Source: Lachnospiraceae bacterium (GTDB taxonomy: Bacteria; Bacillota; Clostridia; Lachnospirales; Lachnospiraceae). From it: a stretch of 63,040 nt of DNA. Location of the stretch: contig JAEEOJ010000039.1 of NCBI GenBank assembly GCA_016284175.1, forward strand, positions 1 through 63,040. Direction: 5' to 3'. The notes under the pieces were generated by a model. It was given only the letters and a program-made list of their open reading frames with translations. It did not search any database and had not been told where the DNA came from. The position numbers and the translations under genes were made by a program. Below, in pieces: positions 24,875 through 32,718 of the stretch (the first letter of the stretch is position 1; each line of letters starts with the position of its first letter).

Positions 24875-26758
24875 ATGGAAATATCAGAGATTAAAAAAAT
24901 GTGTTTAAGCTGCATGCATATGACAAAAGAGGAAGACTTTTGTCCTGTGTGCGGCAAGCCGAAAAAAGGGGTAAAAACATTCGGAAGAGCACTTGAACCG
25001 GGTACGATTTTAAACGGCAAATTCCTTATCGGTAATATTCTCGGTATGGGAAGTTTCGGTATAACGTATATCGGTTTTGATATGCTGCTCGAATACAGAG
25101 TCGCTATCAAAGAGTTCTTTCCCGATGAAATGGTAGAAAGAAAAGAAGACGGATCTTTAATCGTAGCCGGAGATACCACGGAAGAAGAATTCCAGGCAGA
25201 ACTTAAGGCATTCCTTCGTGAGTCGAGAATGCTCGCACAGTTTGCGAAATATCCCGGTATCGTTTCGATTAAAGAGCTTTTCTATGCCAACAATACCGGA
25301 TACATGGTAATGGAGTATCTCGAAGGCGGCACACTGAGACGATTCATCGACAATAACGGCGGACATCTGTCGGTAGAGCAGACACTTTCACTGATGAAGC
25401 CCGTTATCGTTTCCATGGAAGAAATTCATAAAGCGGGATTGATACACCGTGATATTTCGCCCGAAAATATCATGCTTGATTCGGACGGAAGCATCAAGGT
25501 GATTGATTTCGGTGCGACGAAGAAATTAAACAATCGTACCGCACAGGTTTACTTCGGCAAATTCGGATATGCGCCTCTTGAGCAGATGGTTGGCGAAGGA
25601 CAGGGACCGTGGACCGACGTTTACGGTATCTGCGCGACCATGTACTGCATGATTACGGGCGATATTCCGACCGATGCTTTTAGGAGAAGTATGAACGAAC
25701 CGCTGACACCGATTACGGATTACAATATCCAGATCGATCAGCGTGTAGCGGATGCCATCATGAAGGGCATGAACATGCAGTGCGCCGACAGACAGCAGGA
25801 TATGGGACAGCTTCGCCGCTCACTCTACGGCTTCTCACAGGAAGAGATGAACAAAAAGAACGAGCCCGTTTACTTCCCGACCATCAATACACAGATGCTC
25901 TACGACAAGAAGAACAGAAGAGTATGGTTCGGTCATTATCCGATGAACGAAGTTTCAGGTTCGAGACTTACGACAGATATTATTTACGCAACCTACGATC
26001 TCGTGGATTCCACAATGATTAAGGGTGCGAAATTCAAGAGATTCAACGTTGCAAGCGCTCTTATGAGCACCGCATACAGAAACGTTAACAGAGCCAAGAT
26101 TAAGGAAGATTCCAGAAAATACAGATACTTCGAATACACCGAGATTCCCTGGGTTATCAGACAGCAGAAAGGCAACACAATGATTCTGCAGTCCGAGTAC
26201 GTGCTTGATTATCAGCTCTTTGATGACAAGGACTACATGGATATGACCGAGCGTGAAATCGGCAAGATTCGTACAGGTATCGTATGGGAATCCAGTGGCA
26301 TCAGAGAGTGGCTTAACAGAGACTTCTTCCAGGAAGCATTTTCCAAGGAGGAGCAGGAGCGAATCATCGTAAAAGAAATAAGAACTCCGATTTCTACTTT
26401 TACGGACAAGACCACATACGACCGTGTATTCCTGCCGAGCGTTGAAGAAATGATCAACGGCTTCGACGAGCGTACGGGCGCAGTGAGAGCGAATAATTCT
26501 CTCAAACTTTTCGAAGAGCAGGCACCGTGCTACTTCTCGCAGTTTGCGGATGCCAAGAAAATCAATGAAAGCCTTCCGATGGGATATGGTTTAAGAACCC
26601 GAGGAACGGTTAACGAATATAACGGAACTTTCACTTACGGTGAAAGCTGCGACGGTCAGTCAATCCAGGCCGGAATGCTTAGGAACTGGAAACTTGACGT
26701 GCCAATGGGAATAAGGCCCGTCATCCTGGTTGATGTGACAGATATTTGTGAAGTTTAA
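24875..26758 (+). CDS. Zinc-ribbon Ser/Thr protein kinase with DUF6273-like C-terminal domain
   Basis: 627 residues. An N-terminal zinc ribbon has C10, C13, C23 and C26. The Hanks-type kinase domain (about 45-315) has GMGSFG, VAIKEFFP (Lys79), HRDISPENIM (Asp193) and DFGATKKL, so all catalytic residues are present. The C-terminal part (about 350-627: VWFGHYP, SGIREWLNRDFFQEAFSKEEQERI, RVFLPSVEEM, GIRPVILVD) matches the DUF6273 type found on Lachnospiraceae surface and signalling proteins. There is no membrane helix, unlike PknB, so it is cytoplasmic. AAGGGG lies 8 nt before the ATG. It precedes the phosphatase gene by 16 bp, a likely kinase-phosphatase pair. Confidence 0.9.
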   Translation: MEISEIKKMCLSCMHMTKEEDFCPVCGKPKKGVKTFGRALEPGTILNGKFLIGNILGMGSFGITYIGFDMLLEYRVAIKEFFPDEMVERKEDGSLIVAGDTTEEEFQAELKAFLRESRMLAQFAKYPGIVSIKELFYANNTGYMVMEYLEGGTLRRFIDNNGGHLSVEQTLSLMKPVIVSMEEIHKAGLIHRDISPENIMLDSDGSIKVIDFGATKKLNNRTAQVYFGKFGYAPLEQMVGEGQGPWTDVYGICATMYCMITGDIPTDAFRRSMNEPLTPITDYNIQIDQRVADAIMKGMNMQCADRQQDMGQLRRSLYGFSQEEMNKKNEPVYFPTINTQMLYDKKNRRVWFGHYPMNEVSGSRLTTDIIYATYDLVDSTMIKGAKFKRFNVASALMSTAYRNVNRAKIKEDSRKYRYFEYTEIPWVIRQQKGNTMILQSEYVLDYQLFDDKDYMDMTEREIGKIRTGIVWESSGIREWLNRDFFQEAFSKEEQERIIVKEIRTPISTFTDKTTYDRVFLPSVEEMINGFDERTGAVRANNSLKLFEEQAPCYFSQFADAKKINESLPMGYGLRTRGTVNEYNGTFTYGESCDGQSIQAGMLRNWKLDVPMGIRPVILVDVTDICEV

Positions 26759-26774
26759 GGGGATTAGAAAAGAA

Positions 26775-27557
26775 ATGAGTACTTACGTTTTAAGTGATAT
26801 TCACGGTCAATATGATGCTTTTATGAACATGTTAAAGCAGATCAATTTTTCCGACAATGATACGCTTTTCGTACTCGGGGACGCTATAGACAGAGGCCCG
26901 GACGGTATAAAAATTTTAAAGACCATCATGAAGATGGATAATGTAAAAATGTTTCTCGGCAATCATGAGCTTTTGATGATGGAAGCCTTAAGAAACGTCG
27001 AGGAATGCGAAAAAGAAGGCAGACAGGACACCGAAGAACTTGACCTCTGGTTAGATGAATGCAACGGCGGCCGTCAGACCTTCGAGGATTTTAAGAAATG
27101 CTCCGCCAAGAAAAAAGCGGAAATTCTTATATATCTTGACAACGCAATCGTGGCTAAAAAAGTCAAAATGGGCAAAAAGACATACTATCTTTGTCACGCA
27201 TACGCCGTGAGCAAGAGATTTGACAACGAAGTCAAATACAACGAGCTTATCTACAGAGATGTATTCCAGGCCGTTTGGCAGAATATCTACGATGCGGGCT
27301 TTGCCAAGAAACTCAATGAAAAAATATTCCCGAACAAAAAATACATTTACGTTTTGGGACATATCTTTACTCAGCGTCTCGACAGTGTCGATGAACAGGG
27401 CAGGGGCATAGTTCTCGATGACAAGAACTTCCTTGACGGATACCATATCATGAACATCGACTGCGGTATGGCGCTTCGAAACAAATCGAGTCAGCTCGCC
27501 TGCCTGAGGCTTGATGACGAGAAAATCTTTTATGAGGCTTTAGATGTCGAAGATTAA
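26775..27557 (+). CDS. PPP-family metallophosphatase (Ser/Thr phosphatase-like)
   Basis: 260 residues from ATG 26775. A longer in-frame GTG at 26748 overlaps the kinase stop and puts nine extra residues before the proper MSTYVLSDIHG start. The metal motifs are DIHG, GDAIDRGPDG and GNHE, with later His residues in YLCHAYA and LGHIFTQ, as in PrpE/PP1-like bacterial enzymes. It most likely reverses phosphorylation by the kinase upstream, though diadenosine tetraphosphatase activity cannot be excluded. Its last 14 bp overlap the next gene, tying signalling to the glycan operon. Confidence 0.88.
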   Translation: MSTYVLSDIHGQYDAFMNMLKQINFSDNDTLFVLGDAIDRGPDGIKILKTIMKMDNVKMFLGNHELLMMEALRNVEECEKEGRQDTEELDLWLDECNGGRQTFEDFKKCSAKKKAEILIYLDNAIVAKKVKMGKKTYYLCHAYAVSKRFDNEVKYNELIYRDVFQAVWQNIYDAGFAKKLNEKIFPNKKYIYVLGHIFTQRLDSVDEQGRGIVLDDKNFLDGYHIMNIDCGMALRNKSSQLACLRLDDEKIFYEALDVED

Positions 27558-29424
27558 ACTGCACATAAGCAGGCAAATGATCTTAAGAATAATTTTGCTG
27601 GCCGTAATGGACATGATTTCGATTCTTGTCGTTACGGTTTTTGCTATTTATGTTCGCTATGATTTTTCCTTCAAGGATTTGCCTGAACACTTTTTAAAAT
27701 CTACTATTTGGTTCATTCCGATTAACCTGGTTGTGACGATGATCAGCTTCGTGGCGTGGAACCTTTACACCTCCGTCTGGAGATACGCTTCCGCCACAGA
27801 ACTCATCAACATTATCGGAGCTGTTACCACCGCCACCATCGGACAGGTTATTTGCAAATTCATTTTTAAATTACCGATTCCGAGATCATATCCTTTGATT
27901 TACCTGGTTGCGCTTTTGGCGATTACATCGATGATCAGGTTTTCTTATCGTGCACTTCGAATTCTTCGTGCGAAAAGAAGAATTCGCGAGAGCGGCAAAG
28001 AGCCCACAAGATGCATGGTTATCGGCGCAGGTTCGGCCGGTAACGAGATCATAAAAGAGATATCCACCACTCAGTACCTGACAATGAAGGTTTGCTGTAT
28101 CGTCGATGACGGTCCTGGCTGCTGGGGCAAAAAGCTTCGTGGCGTTCCCATTGTAGGCGGCAGAGACGTAATCGTTCAGGCTGCGGCAGAATACAATATC
28201 GCAGAGATTATTATCGCAATTCCTTCGGCTAAGCCTAATGAGATAAAGGAAATTGTTAATATCTGCAAGGAAACAGGCTGTAAGCTTCGTATCCTTCCCG
28301 GTATGTATCAGCTTATTAACGGCGAAGTTCAGGCAGACATGTCAAAACTTCGTGACGTACAGATTGAAGACCTTTTAGGACGTGAGCCTGTATCAACCAA
28401 CTTAGATGAAATCATGGGCTACGTTTCAGGCAGAGTCATTATGGTTACGGGCGGCGGCGGATCAATCGGTTCCGAGCTCTGCAGACAGATTGCAGGTCAC
28501 AATCCCAAGCAGCTTGTTATCGTGGATATCTATGAAAACAATGCTTACGACATTCAGCAGGAACTTAAGAGAAAGTATCCTGAGCTTGACTTGGTTGTTC
28601 TTATCGCGTCCGTTCGTAATACTCTTAGAATGGATAAGATTTTCGAAGAATATAAGCCTGAAATCGTTTATCATGCGGCAGCTCACAAGCATGTTCCGCT
28701 CATGGAAGAAAGCCCCAATGAGGCTGTTAAGAACAACGTTTTAGGCACACTTAAAGTCGTTAAGGCGGCTGATAAATGGAAGGTTAAAAAGTTCGTACTT
28801 ATTTCGACAGACAAGGCTGTTAACCCCACAAACGTAATGGGCGCAACCAAGCGTATCTGCGAAATGATAGTTCAGACATACAACGAGCGTTCCGAGACCG
28901 AGTTTGTTGCGGTAAGATTCGGAAATGTTTTAGGATCAAACGGTTCCGTTATTCCGCTCTTTAAAAAGCAGATTGAAGACGGCGGTCCCGTAACCGTTAC
29001 ACATCCTGAAATCATCAGATATTTTATGACAATTCCCGAAGCTGTTGCTCTGGTTTTACAGGCCGGCGCATATGCAAAGGGCGGCGAAATCTTCGTGCTC
29101 GATATGGGCGAACCGGTTAAGATTCTTGATCTGGCTGAAAACTTAATTAAGCTCTCCGGCCTTCGTGTCGGCGACGATATCGAGATAGTTTTCACCGGTC
29201 TTAGACCCGGCGAAAAGCTCTTCGAAGAGATGCTTATGGACGAGGAAGGCCTGACTGAAACCCGTAACAAGCGAATCCACATCGGTCATCCGATTAACTT
29301 CGATGAGAAGGTCTTTATGGAGCAGATTGAGGCTCTTAAGACATTCGTGGAAGGCGAGCCCGACATAGAAGAAATCAAAAAGAAAATCGCAGAGATAGTC
29401 CCGACATATAAGGCAGGTCAATGA
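27544..29424 (+). CDS. Membrane UDP-N-acetylhexosamine 4,6-dehydratase (CapD/PglF family)
   Basis: 626 residues. Four N-terminal membrane helices (about 13-125) are followed by a first Rossmann unit (GAGSAGNEIIKEI). The catalytic SDR domain has VTGGGGSIGSELCRQI for NAD and STDKAVNPTNVMGATKR, where the usual SDR Tyr is Met, as in PglF-type dehydratases. It forms UDP-4-keto-6-deoxy-GlcNAc, precursor of bacillosamine, QuiNAc or FucNAc. It is the first glycan gene after the phosphatase, overlapping it by 14 bp. Its stop overlaps an ATG at 29421 (ATGA) that starts only a remnant frame. Confidence 0.9.
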   Translation: MSKIKLHISRQMILRIILLAVMDMISILVVTVFAIYVRYDFSFKDLPEHFLKSTIWFIPINLVVTMISFVAWNLYTSVWRYASATELINIIGAVTTATIGQVICKFIFKLPIPRSYPLIYLVALLAITSMIRFSYRALRILRAKRRIRESGKEPTRCMVIGAGSAGNEIIKEISTTQYLTMKVCCIVDDGPGCWGKKLRGVPIVGGRDVIVQAAAEYNIAEIIIAIPSAKPNEIKEIVNICKETGCKLRILPGMYQLINGEVQADMSKLRDVQIEDLLGREPVSTNLDEIMGYVSGRVIMVTGGGGSIGSELCRQIAGHNPKQLVIVDIYENNAYDIQQELKRKYPELDLVVLIASVRNTLRMDKIFEEYKPEIVYHAAAHKHVPLMEESPNEAVKNNVLGTLKVVKAADKWKVKKFVLISTDKAVNPTNVMGATKRICEMIVQTYNERSETEFVAVRFGNVLGSNGSVIPLFKKQIEDGGPVTVTHPEIIRYFMTIPEAVALVLQAGAYAKGGEIFVLDMGEPVKILDLAENLIKLSGLRVGDDIEIVFTGLRPGEKLFEEMLMDEEGLTETRNKRIHIGHPINFDEKVFMEQIEALKTFVEGEPDIEEIKKKIAEIVPTYKAGQ

Positions 29425-29461
29425 TAAAATTTTGATCACAGGCGACGCAAAGGGAAAGTAG
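29421..29461 (+). pseudogene. Remnant start of an SDR gene
   Basis: ATG 29421 overlaps the upstream stop and has AAGGCAGG as ribosome site. With a 1-base gap it reads MIK-LITGDAKGK then TAG, like the Rossmann start of the SDR at 29903. It shares AAAATTTTGATCAC (29426-29439) exactly with 29909-29922. It appears to be the original translational start, now cut off by the repeat array. Confidence 0.5.
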
Positions 29462-29531
29462 TGTTGCACTTACCGTGCCGTGAAGCGAAGTAGCCTTGCA
29501 GACCCGTCGCATCCGCTAAGCTAAGCACTTA

Positions 29532-29892
29532 TGCCGGAAACTACGGGCTAAATCGCTAAAAAGCCTAAAAAGCCCGTAAAAACAAGTTCCTTGCACCGGC
29601 AAACTACGGGCTAAACGCATAAAAACTCTAAAAAGCCCGTAAAATCAAGCTTCATGCACCGGCGAACTACGGGCTAAACGCATAAAAACTCTAAAAAGCC
29701 CGTAAAATCAAGCCTCATGCACCGGCAAACTACGGGCTAAATGCATAAAAACTCTAAAAAGCCCGTAAAAACAAGCTCCTTGCACCGGCAAACTACGGGC
29801 TAAAAGCATAAAAACCTAAAAAGCCCGTAAAATAAGTTCCTGTTACAGGAAAATTACGGGTGAAATCAAAGTAAACCGCATTACACCCGTAA
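29532..29892. repeat. Tandem array of six 63-bp hairpin repeats
   Basis: TACGGGC starts at 29542, 29605, 29668, 29731 and 29794, a spacing of exactly 63 bp. A sixth, diverged unit starts at 29855 (61 bp). Each unit has TACGGGCT and AGCCCGTA arms around a loop of about 21 nt, then a short linker with GCACCGGC. The sixth unit changes both arms together (TTACGGGTG / CACCCGTAA), so pairing is kept. The 29425-29902 gap holds only this array, the SDR remnant and about 70 bp with no recognised content. Confidence 0.9.
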
Positions 29893-29902
29893 AAAGTTGA
29901 AT

Positions 29903-30835
29903 ATGAGAAAAATTTTGATCACGGGTGCCGGAAGTTTTATTGGTACCTCCTTCGAAAACTACATAAAGAATCACGCAAATCATGATGCATATGAGATTAG
30001 TGTGATGGATACGCTGACTGGTAAGATTGTCAGTGATGATACTAACATTTCCGAAAGCAATGCAAACGCAGAAGAAACTGAAAATATCTGGAATTTCGCA
30101 GGATTTGATGTTGTTTTTCATGTGGCAGGCATAGCGCATGCTGATGTTGGAAAAGTCAGTGAAGAAGGCAAAGAGCTTTACAGAAAAGTAAATACCGAGC
30201 TTGCGATTGAAACGGCAAAAAAAGCAAAGGCAGCAGGCGTTGGGCAGTTTATTTTTATGAGCTCTGCGATTGTATACGGCGCCAGCTCTCCGATAGGAAA
30301 AGAAAAAATCATTAATAAAGACACAAAGCCCGAACCCGAGAACTTTTACGGCGAGAGCAAGCTGAATGCGGAAACAGGACTTCTTGAACTGGCGACTGAT
30401 GATTTTAGGGTCGTTATTTTAAGACCTCCGATGATTTACGGACCGGGCTGCAAGGGCAATTATAATTCACTGAGGAAATTTGCTCTGAAATTTCCGGTAT
30501 TTCCCAAAGTTGCCAATGAGCGTTCAATGCTTTACATAGATAACCTGTGCGAGTTCATCCGCCTAATGATCGACAATGATGAAAGAGGCATTTTCCATCC
30601 TGCGAACAAGGAACTTTCCAACACGTCAGAGATGGTAAAAATGATAGCTGAAGCCCACGGCAAAAAGAAAGCACTCATGGGCGGCCTGACATGGCTCTTA
30701 AAACTTTTAAGCCACTTCACAGGCCTTGTTAACAAAGCATTTGGTAATTTGACCTATGCAGAAGAATTGACGGAATATAAAGACGATTATCGCGTTTATT
30801 CGCTTGAGGAAAGTATCAGAATTACAGAGAAATAA
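29903..30835 (+). CDS. NAD-dependent epimerase/dehydratase (extended SDR)
   Basis: 310 residues from ATG 29903; a TTG at 29897 is also in frame. MRKILITGAGSFIGTSF is the NAD-binding start, FHVAGIAHAD follows, SSAIVYG gives the catalytic Ser, and YGESKLNAE the Tyr-x3-Lys. RPPMIYGPGCKGNY is the substrate loop of UDP-sugar epimerases/4-ketoreductases. It probably reduces or epimerises the 4-keto product of the dehydratase upstream. No ribosome site precedes the start, unusual in this operon; the sequence there is the end of the hairpin array. It overlaps the next gene by 1 bp (TAATG). Confidence 0.85.
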   Translation: MRKILITGAGSFIGTSFENYIKNHANHDAYEISVMDTLTGKIVSDDTNISESNANAEETENIWNFAGFDVVFHVAGIAHADVGKVSEEGKELYRKVNTELAIETAKKAKAAGVGQFIFMSSAIVYGASSPIGKEKIINKDTKPEPENFYGESKLNAETGLLELATDDFRVVILRPPMIYGPGCKGNYNSLRKFALKFPVFPKVANERSMLYIDNLCEFIRLMIDNDERGIFHPANKELSNTSEMVKMIAEAHGKKKALMGGLTWLLKLLSHFTGLVNKAFGNLTYAEELTEYKDDYRVYSLEESIRITEK

Positions 30836-31575
30836 TGTCAAGAGTCAGCATAATTACGATATGCTTCAACAGTGAGGCAGTCATAAAAAAGACAATTGAA
30901 TCGGTTTTGAATCAGACTTTCACGGATATTGAGTATCTGATTATAGATGGCGCAAGCAAGGATAAGACAGTCGAGATAGCGGAGTCTTACAAAGATGCAT
31001 TTGCTGAAAAAGGTATCGACTACAAGATCTTTTCCGAGCCTGACAAAGGCATTTACGATGCCATGAACAAAGGTATCGCAAAAGCCACAGGAGAACTTGT
31101 CGGATTAATTAACTCGGGTGACTTTTATGAGCCCCAAATGGTGGAAACGGCCGTTAAAGCGTACGAAGAAAAGCCGTACGATATCTTTTATGCCGACATC
31201 AATTTAATCAAGGATAACGGCCAAATAATCGTTAAGAAAAGCAAGTACGACAAGCTTCCCACATCGCGTCACTGGAACCATCCGACGATGGTTGTAAGAA
31301 AAGCTTATTACGACGAGATCGGTACATATAAGTGCGTGGGAATTCATGATGATTTTGAGTTCTTTTTAAGAGCAAGAAAGAAGAACGCACGCATTACGAT
31401 AAAGAACGTCACACTGGCGAATTTCATGACCGGCGGTGCGAGCAATCAAAAGAGTTTCAAGCAGTGCAAGAAGCGCTGTAAGGACCGTTACAAAGCCTAC
31501 AGAGACAACGGCTACGGCATATGGTCGTGGTTCGAGTGCGTGGGCATTGAAATTGCGAAGTTTATTTTAAGCTAA
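30835..31575 (+). CDS. Family 2 glycosyltransferase (WcaA-like)
   Basis: 246 residues. SIITICFNSEAVIKKTIESVLNQTF is the GT2 start, EYLIIDGASKDKT binds the nucleotide, and LINSGDFY stands where DxD normally lies (N-S-G-D, as in many WcaA-type enzymes). SRHWNHPTMVVRK is the acceptor region. Soluble, acting on the inner membrane face. Its start overlaps the SDR stop, so the two are translationally coupled. The sugar is unknown, but a 6-deoxy amino sugar from the preceding enzymes is plausible. Confidence 0.88.
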   Translation: MSRVSIITICFNSEAVIKKTIESVLNQTFTDIEYLIIDGASKDKTVEIAESYKDAFAEKGIDYKIFSEPDKGIYDAMNKGIAKATGELVGLINSGDFYEPQMVETAVKAYEEKPYDIFYADINLIKDNGQIIVKKSKYDKLPTSRHWNHPTMVVRKAYYDEIGTYKCVGIHDDFEFFLRARKKNARITIKNVTLANFMTGGASNQKSFKQCKKRCKDRYKAYRDNGYGIWSWFECVGIEIAKFILS

Positions 31576-31587
31576 TAGGTAAAAAGT

Positions 31588-32718
31588 ATGTTAATCGGCA
31601 TCGACCTCCTCTGGGTGCGCCCCAGAATCTGCGGAGGAACCGAGTCCGCGACCAGAAATCTGATTAACGGATTCGGAATGTATGATGATAAAAATGAATA
31701 TATGCTTTTCGTCGGCAAAGACACGGCCGAGACCTTCGAGGAATACAAAAAATATCCGAACATGAAGATCGAAATATGCGATACGGAGAGCCTTAAAAGA
31801 GTCAAGAGAATCGCGTGGGAAAACTCGAAACTCGACAAGCTTGCAAGAAGCTTAGGAGTGGACCTCATGTTTGTTCCCGTGTACTCAAAACCCAACAGCT
31901 TAAGCGTGGAAAAGGGCGGCATTCCTTACATCACGGTTATCCATGATTTGCAGGCGCTTCATTTTCCCGAATACTTCTCCAAATCGAAGATTATTTTTGC
32001 AAAAAGATCGTGGAAAAAAGCCTGCGCTGAGAGCAGAAAAGTCATCACGATATCGGAGTTTTGCAAAGAAGATATTATAAAAAATTATCCTTTTGCGAAG
32101 GATAAAACAACCGTTATTTACGATGCGGTAACCCTTGAAGAAAGAAAAGAAAGTTCTTTAGATGTTTTTGAGAAACTTAAGGAAAAATACGGCATCGAAA
32201 AGGACGGATATTTTTACACATTAAGTTCAATGCTTCCGCATAAAAACCTTGAAACTTTAATTAAAGCCATGAAGCTCTTAAAAGAAAAAGGTGATACAAA
32301 ACTCGTTGTCAGCGGCGTAGGCGGAAACAAGGATAAGTTCAGTCAGTGCGTCAAAGAAGAGGGCGTGGAAGACCTTGTAATCGACACCGGATTTGTGTCC
32401 GACGAAGAGAGAGATTCACTCTATGAAAACTGCAGTCTCTTCCTTTTCCCGAGCATATTCGAGGGATTCGGAATGCCTCCCGTCGAAGCTATGATGAAGG
32501 GTGCGAGAGTACTTACCACCAGATGCGCCTGTCTCGAAGAAGTTACGCAGAAAAAAGCACTCTACGTCGATGACCCGAAGGATGCTTCAAATTGGGTTGA
32601 AAAGATTAATGAAGCACTTCTGCTTGAAAAGAAAAAATATACTTTCGAGCAGTACGATATAAAAAATATTACTTGCGAGTATTTAAAGGTTTTTAATCAG
32701 TATGAAAAAAACTCTTAA
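31588..32718 (+). CDS. Family 4 glycosyltransferase
   Basis: 376 residues with a GT-B fold. The N-domain starts MLIGIDLLWVRPRICGGTESATRNL (glycine-rich loop). The C-domain has YTLSSMLPHKNLETLIKAM and PSIFEGFGMPPVEAMMKGARVL (E-x7-E motif). TEXTbook-length for GT4 retaining enzymes of surface glycans. It starts 12 bp after the GT2 stop and overlaps the following membrane protein gene by 17 bp. Donor unknown; many relatives use GDP-mannose, which manC in this locus would supply. Confidence 0.88.
   Translation: MLIGIDLLWVRPRICGGTESATRNLINGFGMYDDKNEYMLFVGKDTAETFEEYKKYPNMKIEICDTESLKRVKRIAWENSKLDKLARSLGVDLMFVPVYSKPNSLSVEKGGIPYITVIHDLQALHFPEYFSKSKIIFAKRSWKKACAESRKVITISEFCKEDIIKNYPFAKDKTTVIYDAVTLEERKESSLDVFEKLKEKYGIEKDGYFYTLSSMLPHKNLETLIKAMKLLKEKGDTKLVVSGVGGNKDKFSQCVKEEGVEDLVIDTGFVSDEERDSLYENCSLFLFPSIFEGFGMPPVEAMMKGARVLTTRCACLEEVTQKKALYVDDPKDASNWVEKINEALLLEKKKYTFEQYDIKNITCEYLKVFNQYEKNS

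Noticed and set aside
28406-29282. Long open frames in other phases within the dehydratase gene
   Set aside because: The dehydratase frame is conserved throughout and the alternatives lack initiation signals.
29440-29531. GC-rich stretch that might be a tRNA
   Set aside because: No acceptor/T-arm pairing or TTCGAAT-type loop could be found.
29532-29892. Regular repeats could be a CRISPR array
   Set aside because: The 63-bp period consists of near-identical units including what would be spacers; there are no unique spacers and no cas genes.
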